The position numbers were made by a program, and so were the translations under genes. Positions 1 to 12,657 of a stretch of 64,000 nt of DNA are shown here, one piece after another. Position 1 is the first letter of the stretch, and each line of letters starts with the position of its first letter. This stretch comes from Orobanche coerulescens (taxonomy: Eukaryota; Streptophyta; Magnoliopsida; Lamiales; Orobanchaceae): NCBI GenBank assembly GCA_033398695.1, contig CM065805.1, positions 165,269,787 to 165,333,786 of the forward strand, given 5' to 3'. The notes beneath the pieces are model-generated. The model made no database searches, had not been told where the DNA came from, and worked only from the letters and a program-made list of their open reading frames with translations.

Positions 1-55
1 GCACTTAAGTGCTTCTGACTGATTGCACATTTAAGTGCTTCTGACTGATTTCACG
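1..55. repeat. Tandem repeat with 12-bp palindrome at window edge
   Basis: Two copies of a ~25-bp unit run in tandem. The first begins with the perfect palindrome GCACTTAAGTGC; the second has a near copy (gcacatttaagtgc). A TATA-like tatataaa follows near 71-78. The arrangement resembles the palindrome-plus-TATA modules seen in other LTRs of this window, but the left side is cut off. Confidence 0.5.
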
Positions 56-577
56 TGCACATACAAGACAGTATATAAAGCAATTAAAATAAACAAAAGC
101 GTAATAAATCCCCACACCTGGATAAAATGCAGTTCTTGAACTTGAATGTGATGAGATGCTTGACTCGACAATTTTAGGCCCGTAAGTTCTTGCTATTATC
201 TACAAATAATGATAATAGTTTATTATTAATATAATACTATAATTGAAGATAAAATACAAGACATAATTTAAATTGAATATTAGTATTATTTAAAAAGTCA
301 ACATATTTAATGGCTTGGATTTATAATTATTGAAAAGCTGATTGAAGTAAAATTGAAAGAATTAGACATTTTAGGACTAAAATTGAAGAAATTATAATTT
401 CGATTGGGGCTAACTGAAAATGATTATAACCAGAGTGGGGCTAGATTGAGTATTCTAAAAATCTGGGGGTGATCAATTAAATTATTGGGAAGGTATTGGG
501 TATAAAAACCCTTAGCCCTAATTCATCCGCCTCACTACTCCTCTCTCTTGATTCACCTCTCTCAAAACCTCTTTGTA

Positions 578-655
578 ACACACACACACACATACACACA
601 CACATACACACACGACCGAACACACACACACACGCGACTGAACACACACACATAT
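578..655. repeat. CA-rich microsatellite
   Basis: Imperfect (CA)n tract interrupted by cata, cgac and cgcg units. It creates spurious Thr/His ORFs on the plus strand and Cys/Val ORFs on the minus strand. Confidence 0.95.
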
Positions 656-1309
656 GAAAACCGGCACTATCGCGGTGGAATTCCCATCAGATGCCGAGTA
701 ACACCTGATGGCGGCCAAAATCGTGCAGAAATCGAAGCAAATCAGTGATGGTGGCAGAATCGAAGGGTTTCCTATCAGAACCCGACATATACTATATGGA
801 AGCAGTGGTCGGATTTGGATCTGTGATGGTTGCTGGGTCTGGTGAGGTTCCGATCAGCGGTAGGTTTCAATTTTTTTTTTCTTGGTTGTTCTGGATGTTG
901 TATTCGGTTTGAAGAGTGGGAGTTGATCTATAAGGATAGTGTAGGTCTCTTGTTGCGCGAAGGTTTAAAATTGATCAATTGTAATGGTTTGGGTTGTCCC
1001 GATGGGTTACCGGATGAATATTTCATGTTTTTATTCGAAGAGGGGCAGTAAAAACAGGTCATGGTGGTTCGAACGTGCAAAATACGATGGATGCTAATTT
1101 AAAGATACAGAGATTTGATGTTTACAATCCAAGGTTTAGGAAGAACACGAGAGTTGGAATACTGGATTTAACGGAGTAGAGTTTGGGTTCAAATTTGCAG
1201 AAGAACATGCGAGGAAGAAGCACAGAAGAAATACAAGTAGAGGAGTAAAGAAAAAAATAATAACGTGAGTTTGAGATTTTTACCTGCGTGCAGAAACTGT
1301 AGGTCACAA

Positions 1310-2679
1310 GTCGTCCAGGAATAAGTCTAGAGGGGGGTGAATAGACTTATTGAAACTCTTAAACTCTTTTTCACGAAGAGTGAGTTTCTCAGATGATAGA
1401 TATGCGGAAATCAGATGATGACGAAATCAAGACTAAGCAATGGAACAGTAATGAATGAATGCAACAGTTAAGTATGATGCTGAAAACAGTAAAACACGCA
1501 GGCAATATATAGTGGTCTCAGAGGTGGGGTAATCCTCTACTAATCCACTTTCTCCAAACCAGTTGGAAATGAATCCACTATAATTCTCAACCAGTGATAA
1601 AGATTACAGTGATTCTACTACTTAGCTACAACAACTTCCAACAGTGGAAATCACATCATTGCAACTCCTCCTTGACTGCCTAGCACCACTTGATTCTTCA
1701 AATCCTTGGATGCCTATCAGTCTCGCAACTTCAACCAGTGAAGTACCCCGAACTCAGGTTTTAAGACAAGAGTGTTTGTCTTCTCCAACTAAGAGCTTTC
1801 TTCAAATAAGAACTTCGAGTACTGCTCTTTTCACGATGCTATGTGTTTGCTTTGATTGCTTTAATAATGTTGATCGCTTGAGAGTTTTGTTCGCATCATA
1901 CTGCTCATCTTCAAATCTTCGGATATATATAGGTGTTGATCCTTGAGCATTCTTCATAGCCGTTGCAAATCCTGTAACAAATACGTCCGTTGGAGAAATA
2001 GACTTCTTTGTTTGTTTTTCTGAACGTTGCAAGGCTGGATTCCCATATTTTAATCCATCTATCGACCGTTGTGAAGACTTTGCATGTGAGGTGCCGCATC
2101 TTTTGAATATAAAAAGATTAAAGTCTTCAGTGGTATATCAGGATGAATTATTTGATTCATATCCTTTCGGGAATCTCTCCAATTTGTCTCTTCACGCTTG
2201 CATGTGACTTTCCGTAATATTTGACTATTCAACGCATGCTGACGTGGACTTTGGAGTACTTGGATGATCTCTTATAAATCAAGTTGGCTGATGTACAGTC
2301 ATCTTCTCTGCAGTTTGGACTTCTCTGGTGATGACTGTTTGAGACTCGCCTGATCAGATGACTTGTCTGATGGTCACTTGACTACAGTCTGGTCAAACAT
2401 CTCTGTTGAATTTTTGTTGACCGGAACTTCTCTGACTTGACTCGGCTGTACTTCTCTGATGTACTTATATGTACTTTTGTACTTAGCCGATTTGAGCCTA
2501 ACTTATTTGGCCTATAGAAGATACTCATTTAGTTCTTCTTTACATTTTGCCAAGTATTTAACTTAACACAATTTGACCTATGGAAGATACTCATTTGGTT
2601 CTTCCTTATATTTTAGCCAAGTAATAAACATTTGAATTATATTAATGACATCATCAAAATCTAACAAGTATTCCTAACA
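1310..2679 (-). mobile_element. SIRE-type Copia 3' LTR, minus strand
   Basis: Read on the minus strand, a purine tract (taggggga, about 2683-2690) is followed directly by TGTTAGGAATAC, the expected polypurine tract/LTR junction. The other end carries the phrase ttcacccccctctag near 1330, typical of SIRE/Tork Copia LTRs. Upstream internal DNA contains an env-like ORF, which places the LTR in the SIRE lineage. The low-coordinate end (~1310) is approximate because no CA terminus or target duplication could be verified. The segment at 2280-2480 is rich in short repeats around tctgatg and gactt. Confidence 0.7.
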
Positions 2680-3039
2680 AATTCCCCCTATTTTGATGAT
2701 GGCAAAATTTTAAGCAGATTATTCAAATGAACAGGTTTGCACTTGAGTGCAAGACACAAACTAAAATCAGTCTTGTTTTGAAACAACTGGGAATTGTCAT
2801 TCAAAAGACTGTTATATTAATTTTTCTGTATTGTTTTACAAGTACATGGCTTTCAATGATTAAAATACAGGAAAATTATAAGTACAAAATTTACATAAAA
2901 AATATGAATACAATTCATCTGCCTCTTCATCTGCCTCTGCGATAGGCTGCTTGGAGGGTCTGAGAATCTTTGCACCAATAGGCCTTTTCTTGACAGGGGC
3001 AAGGCCGTACTTCCTTCTGACTACAAGTGCAGCAAAATC

Positions 3040-6023
3040 TTACTCTTCTTGGGAAGAGAACTTATGCACTTCACACAACTTCTTGATCTTCCTTTGCAGC
3101 GCCAATTTATCCAGTTCATTATTTGGTAGAGTGGGCGGATCTATAGGTCTGAAAGGAGGAATCATGGGGTATGCATTACATCCCTCATTGTGTTTTAGTA
3201 GGATTGCCCAGAGTTTTGGATGTGCTGAATCCATAAAGTTAATGAAGGTCTGCTGTGGGGAGCAATTTGCATCTTGGAGTAACTCCCAGATGTAAAAATC
3301 TTTGATGAACTTCTTCTTTGCAGATCCCCACATTGGTGCAGCTTGGACAGGAAGAAAGTCTTCAACATACCACAACTCTTTGCCTTCCCACTCTAGAGTA
3401 GGCTCTTCCCCAGATCTGATCCTCCTTCTTTTGGCTACAGGCTGATCATCAGTCTGCTCTATGTCAGCTTCTCCCTTCCTCTTTGCAAATGATGTCCCAG
3501 CTGTAATTAGTTGGACATCTTGCTTCTTCTTCGTCCTCATCTCTTGAATGTCTCTTACTTCCTCCTGCTTGCTACCTTCCCCCTGTAACCTCTCTTCCCC
3601 CTTTTTGCCAGCATCAACCAGGGTGGTCAATTGCTGCTCCATTCTAAGCATCTAGTCAGACATGCCAAAGGGCATTCTGTTGTTTGTAGGAGGAGGTGGT
3701 TGAGGGATATCCCGCTACAGCAAGGTGTCAAGTTTGGCATTAATGGACTGCAGGTCAGGAGTGACTTGAGAGGCAAGCAGCTCTCCAACAGTGTCTTTTA
3801 CAATCTGTTGGATCAGCTCAGCCATCACAGGTGTAATGTGTGATGTCTGTGGAGAGTGCTCGCCTGAGCCTTCGACGCCTGCAGGTAGGTGTGCGGATGA
3901 CCCACCTGTCTGCAGACTTCTATCTGCAGCTGGCATACCAGATGGGGTCTGCTCTGGGGTCCCCGATTCAGCTAGGTCTGCATCTAGGCTGGTATAGCGG
4001 GCAGGTGCCCCAGCCTTGTCTGATGCAGCTTCCTTTTCTGCCTCATTTTCTTTCTCATTCTCATTTTCTCCTTCTTCCTTTTCTTCTTCTTCCTTTTCTT
4101 TCTCCTTTTCTCCTTCTTCCTTCTCTCCATCCTTCTCATTTTCTCTCTCTTCATCCTTCTCTTCATCCTCTCTCTTTTCTCTCTCAGCCTCTTTTTCACC
4201 TCCATCTCCTATATTATCATCATCATCATCATTCTCATCATCATCATCTCCTTTTTCTTCATCTTTATTTTTATCATCTTTATCTTCTTCATCATTTTCT
4301 TTTTCCTCTTCTGCTTCTTCTTGATCTACCTCATCTCCTTCTTCTTCTCCTTCATCCTCCAGTTCTTCTGTTTTTTCAACTAGAATATTTTCTTCATCTT
4401 TTTCTTTTTCTACTTCCTCCTTTTCTTCATGTTGTATTATAATAACTTCTCCTTCTTCCTCCATTAACTCCTCTATTCTTATCTTTTTCTCTTAAGCTTC
4501 TTCTTCTTTATCAACAGAACCATCAAAAATACTATACATAATAGTATGGATAAATTGGTCCATGTGGGTTTTAAAATTGGACATGAACCAATTTTCCTGA
4601 AGTAACAAAATTGCGTCCGACTCTTTACAAAAATGCATCATCGCTTATTCAGTAGCCTGGGGATACTCCCAGCTACTCACCTCAACGAAAGATTGCAGTT
4701 GAGTGAAATAATAGGATTTTAAAGTTTTCCATTCCTCATAAATGTGAATGAAGGAATGTTTTAGAGCAAGGGGTTTTACCAATTTGAGCTGCTCTATGGA
4801 TAGGTTGAAGATGTTGTTGTCAAGCAGGTTGAAGCTGTAGTTCGCCTCAGGTATGTTAATGATCAAACCTGCTTCCTCTTCCTCTGATATGTACTGGGGA
4901 GTGAGAAGAGGGACAATCTAGGTCTCCAGGCTGGCAGGAGCAGGCTGGTCCTCCAAATGAGTAGGTGACTTAGCTGCAGGGCTGAAATATTGCTCTGGCT
5001 GCTCCTCTTCACTAAACTGCAAACGCCTGGGCCTCTTCGGAGAGGGTTCTGGTGAGGAATGAATATGGAGGGCTCACCAGGGACTGTTCCCCTTCTCTTG
5101 AAACGAAGAGAAATAGGAGTGTTGTCTGACTCTATATCAGACTGGGCTGCAGTTGAGTTGGGGGCTGCAGCCTAGTTGGACTCGTCTGATGTTTCAGGGT
5201 ATCTGTAGGTAGGTCCCTAATCAGACAACTCTTTAAGAATTTGGGCTGCTCTTCTTCCGCCTCCTAATCTCCTCAACGTTTCTTGGTCTAGATGACCAAG
5301 TCTTTTATTGATGTGAAAGGGGTCAGTATTTCCCTTCGCCACACCAAGTTTCTCCAGAATCCAACTGAGCTGCGTTCCGAACGCCAGCTTGGATTTAAAT
5401 TTCTTCTCCTCAACAAGCCACTCGGCCTTGTTGACTTCACGCACCAATTGCCTGTATATGCAATATGTCCAGTCAATTGGCTCGACTTGGATTAGTGCTC
5501 CCAGCACCATAAATTTATCTGACGACAGTTGGTCGTAGCTACCGGCCATCCCCATCACTATCTTGTTGGTTATGTCCAGCACATAGCGATACTCACTTTT
5601 TATTTCACTCCTCTTGGCGGTTAGCTTCAGTTTCTCCGGTTGGTCGACCGCCTTGATCTTCAGCCAGGTATCAGTTGCGCTGTGCTTAAGGGGTTCAACC
5701 GCCACACCGCGGTTTTTCATTCCAAATGTTTTTATGATTGTCTCTGGCGAGATGTCCACGTGGATTCCGCCGACTGTGCTTTGAATCCCCGATTCAATCA
5801 GTCGGGCCTCTCGGAAGAACGCAATAACGGCCTCCTTAAATAGGTGTTTGGGACTGATGTCCAAGAATAGGTAGATCCCATTCATCTTCATCGCTCGAAT
5901 GAGGTTGAGTATGTCGTTGTTCTCCAGATTCGTTTCCAGGAGTCCCTCAAAATCAATGACTAGGGAGAAAATGATTTGGTCTTTGACTGCCTTCAGATTC
6001 ACGCCTTCAAAGTAGGATTCCAT
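3040..6023 (-). pseudogene. SIRE env-like ORF (decayed)
   Basis: The N-terminal block (ATG at 6021-6023, ~268 codons to a stop at 5217) begins MESYFEGVNLKAVKD and resembles the plant-specific domain found in SIRE env-like and other transposon-derived proteins. The same frame continues past the first stop for ~90 recognisable codons, then breaks up. A very acidic Glu/Asp/Lys-rich linker follows (3715-4464), then a basic C-terminal block with the nuclear-signal-like run AKRRR (3040-3651). Several stops and frameshifts separate the blocks. The function of these ORFs is unproven; no clear signal peptide or membrane anchor is visible here. A perfect splice-acceptor-like ttgcag lies 2 nt before the ATG on the minus strand (6024-6031), suggesting expression from a spliced RNA when intact. 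Confidence 0.65.
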
Positions 6024-6149
6024 TTCTGCAAGATAAGCGATTTCTTAGTGTATTGAGAGTTCGAAAGGATTTCTGCTTTGAAAATTAGGGTTTCGAAAGT
6101 TTGGTGAAGGTAAAGTGAAAGGGTTTTTCCGTCCTTAAAAGGAAAATGA

Positions 6150-8547
6150 AACGATGTTTGTAATTAAATATTCATTTATTTGGAGGAAAAGTTTTACTAA
6201 TTGCAAGGTAATACCCGGTGAGAGTGCTGCAACACAGCATAGGGTTGTGGTGCTTGACTTTCGAGGTAAGAGGCACTTAAGAAAGAGAAGACCACAAGTT
6301 GACCCTCGAATTAAGTGGTGGAAGCTCCAAGGGGAGAGTCGACATACTTTTGTGGCTAAGATTGCTGATAGTGGTATTTGGTCTGATTGCACGGAGATGG
6401 ATATAGATTCGATGTGGAACTTGTTGGAACACAACATAAAGGAAGTTGCAAAAGAAGTCTTAGGAGAATCTAAAGGAAACAGATCATCAAGTAAGGACAC
6501 ATCTTGGTGGAATGATGAAGTTAAGCAAGCGATAAAGACCAAACGTGAATGTTATAAGGTACTGGGTAAATGCTCGAGCGATGAGAATTATGAGAAGTAC
6601 AAGAAAGCTCGAACAGAAGCTAAAAAGGCAGTGCGAAATGCCCGATCAAAGGTCAATCAAGAATTATATGCAAGATTAGATACTAAAGAAGGGGAAAAAG
6701 ATATCTATAAACTTGCTCGAATGAGAGAGAAGAAGACGCGAGATATTGGAAAAGTTAAATGTGTAAAGATCTTGACCAAAAAGTTTTGGTTCAAGATAAA
6801 GAGATAAAAGAGAGATGGAGGTCATACTTTGATACCCTATTCAATGGCCATCAAGAACAAGATATTGGGAATTTAAACATCCCCTCAAGTATGGTTAACC
6901 GAGAGTTTAAGAGAAGAATCCAAAAGGGTGAAGTGACAATTGCATTGAAGAAGATGGGGTCAAAGAAAGCGAAGGACCAGATGGTATACCTATTGAAGTT
7001 TGGAGGTGTTTGGGGGAGAGAGGGATCGAATGGGTAACTATGCTTTTCAATAAGATTTGGAGAAGCAATAAGATGCCGTCAGCATGGAGGAAAAGTATTC
7101 TCGTCCCTTTGTATAAGAACAAAGGTGATGTTCAAGATTGTTCTAATTATCGCGGAATTAAACTAATGAGTCATACCATGAAGTTGTGGGAACGAGTGAT
7201 TGAACAAAGGATCGTGAAATGTGTGAAGATAACAGAAAATCGGTTTGGATTTATGCCTGGAAGATCGATCATGGAAGCAATTTATCTTATCCGTGAGTTG
7301 ATGAAACATTATCGAGATAAAAAGAAAGATCTGCATATGGTTTTTATTGATTTAGAGAAGGCATATGATAAAGTACCAAGAGAAGTACTTTGGTGGGCCT
7401 TAGCAAAGAAGGGTGTATCGCGGAAATATATTGACATTATAAAGGACATGTATGAGGGAGCTAGTACAAGTGTACGTACTAATGTTGGGAGGACAAGAAT
7501 TCCCTATTACGATTGGGGTGCATCAAGGATCTGCTCTTAGTCCTTTTCTCTTTGCCATAGTCATGGGACGAATTGACAAGAGAAATTCAAAATGACGTTC
7601 GTGGTGTATGATGTTCGCAGATGATATTGTGTTGATTGATGAAACGAAGGTTGGAGTGCAACGAAATTGGAACTTTGGAGGATACTTTGGAAGCTCGAGG
7701 CTTTAGTGAGCGAAGTAAGATTGAATATATGGAGTGTAGGTTTAGCGAAACTTGATAGAGAGGCGGGGATGATCACATTTGATGGGAAAGTTGTTCATGG
7801 ATCCACTTTCTTTCGGTATCTTGGATCTATTATCCAAAAGGTTGGAGAGCTAGATGGCGATGTGGCTCGAGAATAAAGGCGGGGTGGTTGAAGTGGAAGA
7901 GTGCCACAGGGTTTTATGTGATCGGCATGCCTCATAGATTAAAGGGTAAATTTTACCGCACGGCAATTAGGCTGCTTGTTATATGGCACCGAGTGTTGGG
8001 GTCAGAAAAAGCAGTGTCACGTTCAAAAGATGAATGTGGCAGAGATGCGTATGCTACGATGGATGTGTGGTCATACAAAAAAGGATCGGCTCAGAAATGA
8101 GGTGATCAGAGAGAAGGTAAGAGCTGCGTCTATAGAAGACAAGATGATGGAGAATCGATTACGATGGTTTGGTCATGTGAGAAGAAGACCTATTGATGCC
8201 CCAATGAGGAGGCTAGAAAGTTGGGGAGCAAGTAATGTTGTGAAAGGTAGAGGAAGACCCAAGCAAACTTGGATAAAGATGATTGAAAATGATATGCGGT
8301 TTCTTGGAATTGGAGAAAGTATGGCGATGGAGAGGCAAATGTGGCGGGAAAGAATACGGATGGTGGATGGAGTCTGATTCTTTTTTTTTTTTTTTTTTTT
8401 GCTTTTTTCTCTACTTTTTCCCTCTTTTTTCCTTTTATGTTATTTATGTAACGATTATTGACGGTTTCAAAGTTTGATTCATGTTAGCCGACCCCAAATC
8501 ATTTTGGGACTAAGGCTTAGATGTTGTTGTTGTTGTGGTGGTGGTCC
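6150..8547 (+). mobile_element. RTE-type LINE, 5'-truncated
   Basis: A plus-strand non-LTR retrotransposon inserted in the spacer of the SIRE element. The coding part has decayed endonuclease/linker, reverse transcriptase and C-terminal regions. The 3' end is the plant RTE hallmark: ccgaccccaaatcattttgggactaaggctta followed by a short (TTG)n tail at about 8523-8537, with no poly(A). A run of about 20 T lies in the 3' UTR (8380-8400). The 5' end is truncated, as usual for LINEs; I could not identify a target-site duplication. Confidence 0.85.
6160..8375 (+). pseudogene. RTE LINE ORF2 (reverse transcriptase) pseudogene
   Basis: Three overlapping frames carry successive parts of one protein. 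6154-6807 has the end of the endonuclease region and a Lys/Arg-rich linker (WWNDEVKQAIKTKRECY). 7010-7540 is the reverse transcriptase core with FIDLEKAYDKVPREVLW, the fingers/palm signature of plant RTE elements. After a frameshift near 7520 come VHQGSALSPFLFA and the catalytic FADD box near 7615. 7976-8377 has the C-terminal block with MLYGTECW, KMNVAEMRMLRWMCGHT and RLRWFGHVRRRP, conserved in plant RTE proteins. At least four frame changes make it non-functional. Confidence 0.85.
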
Positions 8548-8996
8548 ACCTTTTGAGGATTTTTTTAAAATTCAAATTTAGTAATCGGTGGTCCAGGTTG
8601 TGAGTTTGAAAATGGACGGTTGGATTTCAATTGGTCACAGTGGAGGTCGATTGAACTTGTGGTTGCCACGTGTATTTTGAGCATATAGTATTATGCCACT
8701 TGTGATCCAAAAAAAATATTATGCTATTATTATACAAATAGCAGATAATAATATAATATTCAGAAGTCGGTTAGGTTTAGAAAACTTAGCTGGTTGACCG
8801 TTGACTGTTGACTGCTCTGCATCAGGTGAGTTGACTACTTTGACTTCTCGCCTATGGTTTTATCAGCTAGGTTCCTTCGTTTGTCCTTCATCTTCTTGTC
8901 TGCATCAGGTAGGGTCTGATTCCTATGATCAGCTTAGTCCATTCTGTCTTATCTGCTTCAGCTAGCTTTTTCCTCTGTACTAGATTCCCAATCTAG

Positions 8997-9130
8997 TCAT
9001 CCAAGTTCTCTGCTCAGCTCCAAAAACCTTTCTTCTGGCAAATGTTTGGTGAAGATATCAGCGATTTGGTAGTCTGTGCTGACTCTTTCAACTCTTACTC
9101 TTTTTGTTAAGCACGTGATCTCTTATGAAG
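8997..9130 (-). pseudogene. Copia pol C-terminus (RNase H end)
   Basis: Minus-strand translation gives VSTDYQIADIFTKHLPEERF and ends with a stop at 8997-8999. DIFTKHLP is the conserved end of Copia RNase H. One frameshift lies near 9100. It matches the orientation and expected position of the SIRE pol end relative to the env-like ORF. Confidence 0.85.
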
Positions 9131-9416
9131 TTCCTTAAACTTTATCAAACTATCAGTACGTGTAAGTTGGGGCATAGCGTACACTTTGAAACTGTTGAAT
9201 TTTGGCATTTTTGGCCTTTTACTTCTAAATGGTATTTTATGACGGTATTTGAAAAAATAGTTTTTTTGGAGATTATTTAAACATTTGGGTATTTAAAATA
9301 TTACCGTATTTGCCCTTTGGCGTGTTTGAAATGTTGGCGAAAATGATGTTTAGCCTTGTGGGTTCTGGCGTGGGGCCCACGGCACTATAATATTCCCGGT
9401 TGGTTTTGGGGTACAG
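9131..9416 (+). repeat. Element A 5' LTR remnant (3' end of the LTR)
   Basis: Roughly 90% similar by eye to 13478-13768, both ending in a phrase like taatattcccggttggttttggg. It directly abuts the SIRE pol fragment at ~9130, showing the truncation point. Confidence 0.8.
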
Positions 9417-10084
9417 AAGATGGTATCGAAGCTTGGGTTTCGTAAAACCCGGGCATGTGTGTTATGTGGCTCTACCGACGCGGTAGTAGCGTGACTTTTG
9501 AAAATAATTTTTTTGACTTTTGAGTCAAACTGATTTTTGGAGGTTCCAAATTTTTGTAATATTTTCAAATCTATATTTGCGATGCTGGTGTGTGTTGGTC
9601 TTGGGTTGAGGCTTCGTTTGGGAGTCGTATGCTAGTATCACGGGAGATCATCGGCTTCACGCACCTGTAAGTATATCTTTTTGGTTATTCACTCCTGGCG
9701 ACGATTGACTGCTTTCGTGATAAGTTTGGATATTTGGTTCAGATGTTGTCTGTGACAGAATTTCATGTTTCGAGGACGAAACTTATTTTAAGAGGTGTAG
9801 TATGTAATATCCTGGAATTTCAGTGTAAATTTTTCGCATTATTTTACCCGAGTTATATTGCACAGTGTAGGATATTACAGTATGGATAATATAATTAAGG
9901 ACTGAGACAATTGTGTTGGAATAATTGTCGTACTTGGTTGACAATTGCATTTGAGGATATTGTGTATCAGGTGTATCGTATGATAATATTATTGGAACGA
10001 GTATATATATTCAGTATGTCGCGTGTACGTATTCTGTATATTGAGACGACATGCAGGAGTGGTTGTAAATGGCTAAGTATAAAA

Positions 10085-10603
10085 GCCATTACATACGTTA
10101 AGCTGAGGAGCTTACGTACGTTAAGTTGGTAAGGGTAATATACGTTATGTATCATGCATTACGTATGTTAAAACAACACGTGAAATACAGTCGTCTGATT
10201 AGAGGAGTAGTGGACGTTAAGCATAGAAGCTTACATATGTTAAGATACGGCCATAACGTACATTACGTTGAGTATATAACGTACGTTATGAAGAGAATCG
10301 GACATGATCCGAAGTGTCGGCAACTTTCGGCGCAGATGTGGAAAGGTAAGTCAACATTGAGCTTTACGTACATTAAGGATATTATATTACGTACGTTAAA
10401 TGGGTATATTACTGTAGCAAGTCAACTGTGTGTTACGTACGAAACAGCACAGCTGTTACGTACGTAATACAAGGTACGAAATAAGGCAGTGGGTTCTGGA
10501 GTAGCGTTACGTACGCTATCTAAGTAGGATAACGTACGTAATGCTTGTTACGTACGTTAGGTTGGTCAGGTAACGTTCGTAACGACTGAAGTGTATATAA
10601 ATA
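10085..10603 (+). promoter_or_regulatory. ACGTACGT palindrome cluster plus TATA box (element A LTR)
   Basis: About fifteen copies or near copies of the palindrome TTACGTACGTTA/TAACGTACGTAA occur in ~490 bp (for example 10112-10125, 10276-10290, 10387-10400, 10451-10469, 10528-10545, 10547-10561). Spacing is irregular. The cluster ends just before TATATAAATA at 10594-10603, so it occupies the position of an upstream promoter/enhancer in U3. Confidence 0.75.
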
Positions 10604-11327
10604 TGAGATGTCCGTCACTTTGATATTTTGATAGTTTCACTTCATTTCTTCGTCCTTCAACCCTCCGAGATGGATTTTTGGTTCTTCTAAGTCGATTATG
10701 AGCTTGAGGACAAGGATTTGGAGCTTGAGATATGGAATTATGGTTGATTCTTGAGGCGTTTGCTTGTATTGTTCATCTTCTTGAGGTATGCTGGATAACT
10801 CTTCTCTTTAACTTCGCATTTTGAGGTTGTTGTTGATGTTTGCTTCGTATGATGATAGATTATGGGATTATTGTTATTATTATTGGTGTTTCATGAAGTT
10901 CGTGTTGAGAAATGACGACATGTTTGATATTTGTTGGATTATGAGTTAAGATGATGGTTTAGATGTTAGAACACATTGGACTATGTTGTTTTGATGATTA
11001 TTGGCAAAGTGATGTTAGTCGAATATGGTTATGGATTAATTCATATTCTTGAATAATTCTTGGTCTATATGACATGATTAAGATGATTATACGTCGAAGT
11101 GTTAGAGGAAATAAGATTTGGACACTTTTTTTTTTTGGAAAGTCTCGTGTATAAGGCTCGACTTTGGAAAATTACCACCGATTCTTGAAAACTTCAAAAA
11201 ATCTGAAACATAACAGTATGATAGAGTGTCAAGTTAGCTTTCTAATGGTTCAAACGGTTAGTTAATCGGAGTCCATATGAGTGAGTTATGACCAGAATGG
11301 TAAAATATTGTGTGTATTCAGAGCATG

Positions 11328-11382
11328 TATTACGTACATTATGACTGTGTTACGTACGTTAACATGCCTGGGAGTATAAATA
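11328..11382 (+). promoter_or_regulatory. Second ACGTACGT pair plus TATA box
   Basis: tattacgtacatta and gttacgtacgttaac are followed at 11375-11382 by TATAAATA. It repeats the architecture of the larger cluster 0.75 kb upstream, with different sequence after the TATA. It could be a second promoter or the remnant of another inserted LTR. Confidence 0.55.
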
Positions 11383-11668
11383 TATTCAAAAAAATCGGGA
11401 ATTTCACTTCCCAATCCTTCCTACACGATCCCCTTTCACCCCAAGACACTCAAACTCAATTTTTAACCCCTGAATATCAGATTTTGAAGTGGTTTATCCA
11501 GTGTTAACATCTAGGAAAGATGGGAACAAAGAGTATAACATCATTCTTGATTGTTTTGCCGGATTGAAGGTAATTGGATTGAACTCTCATGTTTTGGGAT
11601 TTTTGAGACATCTTGGTATATTTAAGTTATTTAGTTCGTATCGATGGCTAGAATCTTATTATGTTGAA

Positions 11669-11670
<2 letters not shown>

Positions 11671-11725
<55 letters not shown>
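11671..11725. repeat. (AT)n-(GT)n compound microsatellite
   Basis: Eighteen AT units run directly into about nine GT units. Confidence 0.97.
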
Positions 11726-12657
11726 ATTGTGTTCTTCGCATTCTTGATGTGGTTGGTCTTTATTAATTGATAATTCGAATATACCTTTGAATCATGACTT
11801 CAAGGTGTTTGATTGAAGACTTGAAAGAGATATTGATTGGAATATTTTGGTTAAGGTTGTATATTCGCCTTATCAAATTGATACATGGACTTTATGGAAT
11901 TATGGGAAAGTTGGAATTAAGTATATGTTGAATAACTCGTGGGATTGTTCTTGTTAATTGGTCGTAATAATTCGGATGTTGTTGTTTGAATTCGATATAG
12001 ATATATTCAAGGATACTAATTTCATGTTTATGATTATTTGGATAGATTGATGTTGTTTAGGTCGTGATTGAAGAACTATCAAGTTCAGAGTATTCGTGTA
12101 TCCGAATCGACTTGTTGGCGTATCGGTATTTGAGGCAAGTTTTATACTTGCTCTGTTCATAATACTTAATGAATGGTTTTGGTCTCATTTTATTTATAAT
12201 TCGTATAGCAATGACTGTATATAAGAATTTGTGGAGATGAAGTTTATATGTTGTGTTTTGGTTTTGGTGCGTAATCATAAGGTATATGATTTACATACGT
12301 CAAGATGTCTAATTGAGCATTGGGATTACAGTTTGGTAACGATGAAGATATAAGTTCTACAGTCTAAGGTACGCAGTTTCATCAAGTATCTAGGTATGTT
12401 ATGATAAATGAAGGTTCTGGATATTCTGAATGATTCCGCGATAGTATGAGATTGGACGGTTATGTAGGTATAGTCAAGAGTTGGTTATTGTTAGTGATAA
12501 TCGAGAAGGCCAATTCTAGCAAATACCTTAGTATATGTTTTATCTTGTTGTTTCGAATATGATTGGAGTGGAAAGACCTAAATGGGGTATTTTGTGATTA
12601 TTTTGAATATGAATATGATTTTACCTTAGGCCAATTCCAGAATATTCTTATGTAGAT

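Larger units (their letters stand above)
1..1309. other. AT-rich non-coding DNA, probably a degraded LTR
   Basis: No convincing protein-coding region is visible. Around 280-460 there are phrases such as ggactaaaattgaagaa that recur in plant Gypsy LTRs. A TATA-like tataaaaa lies near 501, followed by a pyrimidine-rich leader and a CA microsatellite, which is also how a promoter plus 5' leader of an LTR or a host gene would look. A 73-codon ORF at 830-1051 has no recognisable domain. I infer an old LTR fragment, with low confidence. Confidence 0.35.
2680..9130 (-). mobile_element. SIRE-type Copia internal region, split by a LINE
   Basis: From high to low coordinates the minus strand has the last ~45 codons of Copia pol (8997-9130), a non-coding spacer (8548-8996 and 6024-6149), an env-like ORF (3040-6023) and the polypurine tract next to the LTR. 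This order (pol, spacer, env-like, PPT, 3' LTR) is the known layout of SIRE/Maximus elements. The spacer is cut by the LINE at 6150-8547. Gag, protease, integrase and reverse transcriptase are missing; the element is truncated at about 9130, where element A begins. Confidence 0.75.

Noticed and set aside
3840..4442. 200-codon plus-strand ORF rich in Leu/His/Phe
   Set aside because: It is the complement of the acidic Glu/Asp codon-repeat linker of the SIRE env-like ORF; low-complexity DNA keeps several frames open.
8380..8400. T20 run as the tail of an inverted poly(A) retrogene
   Set aside because: It lies inside the 3' UTR of the RTE LINE, upstream of its true (TTG)n terminus.
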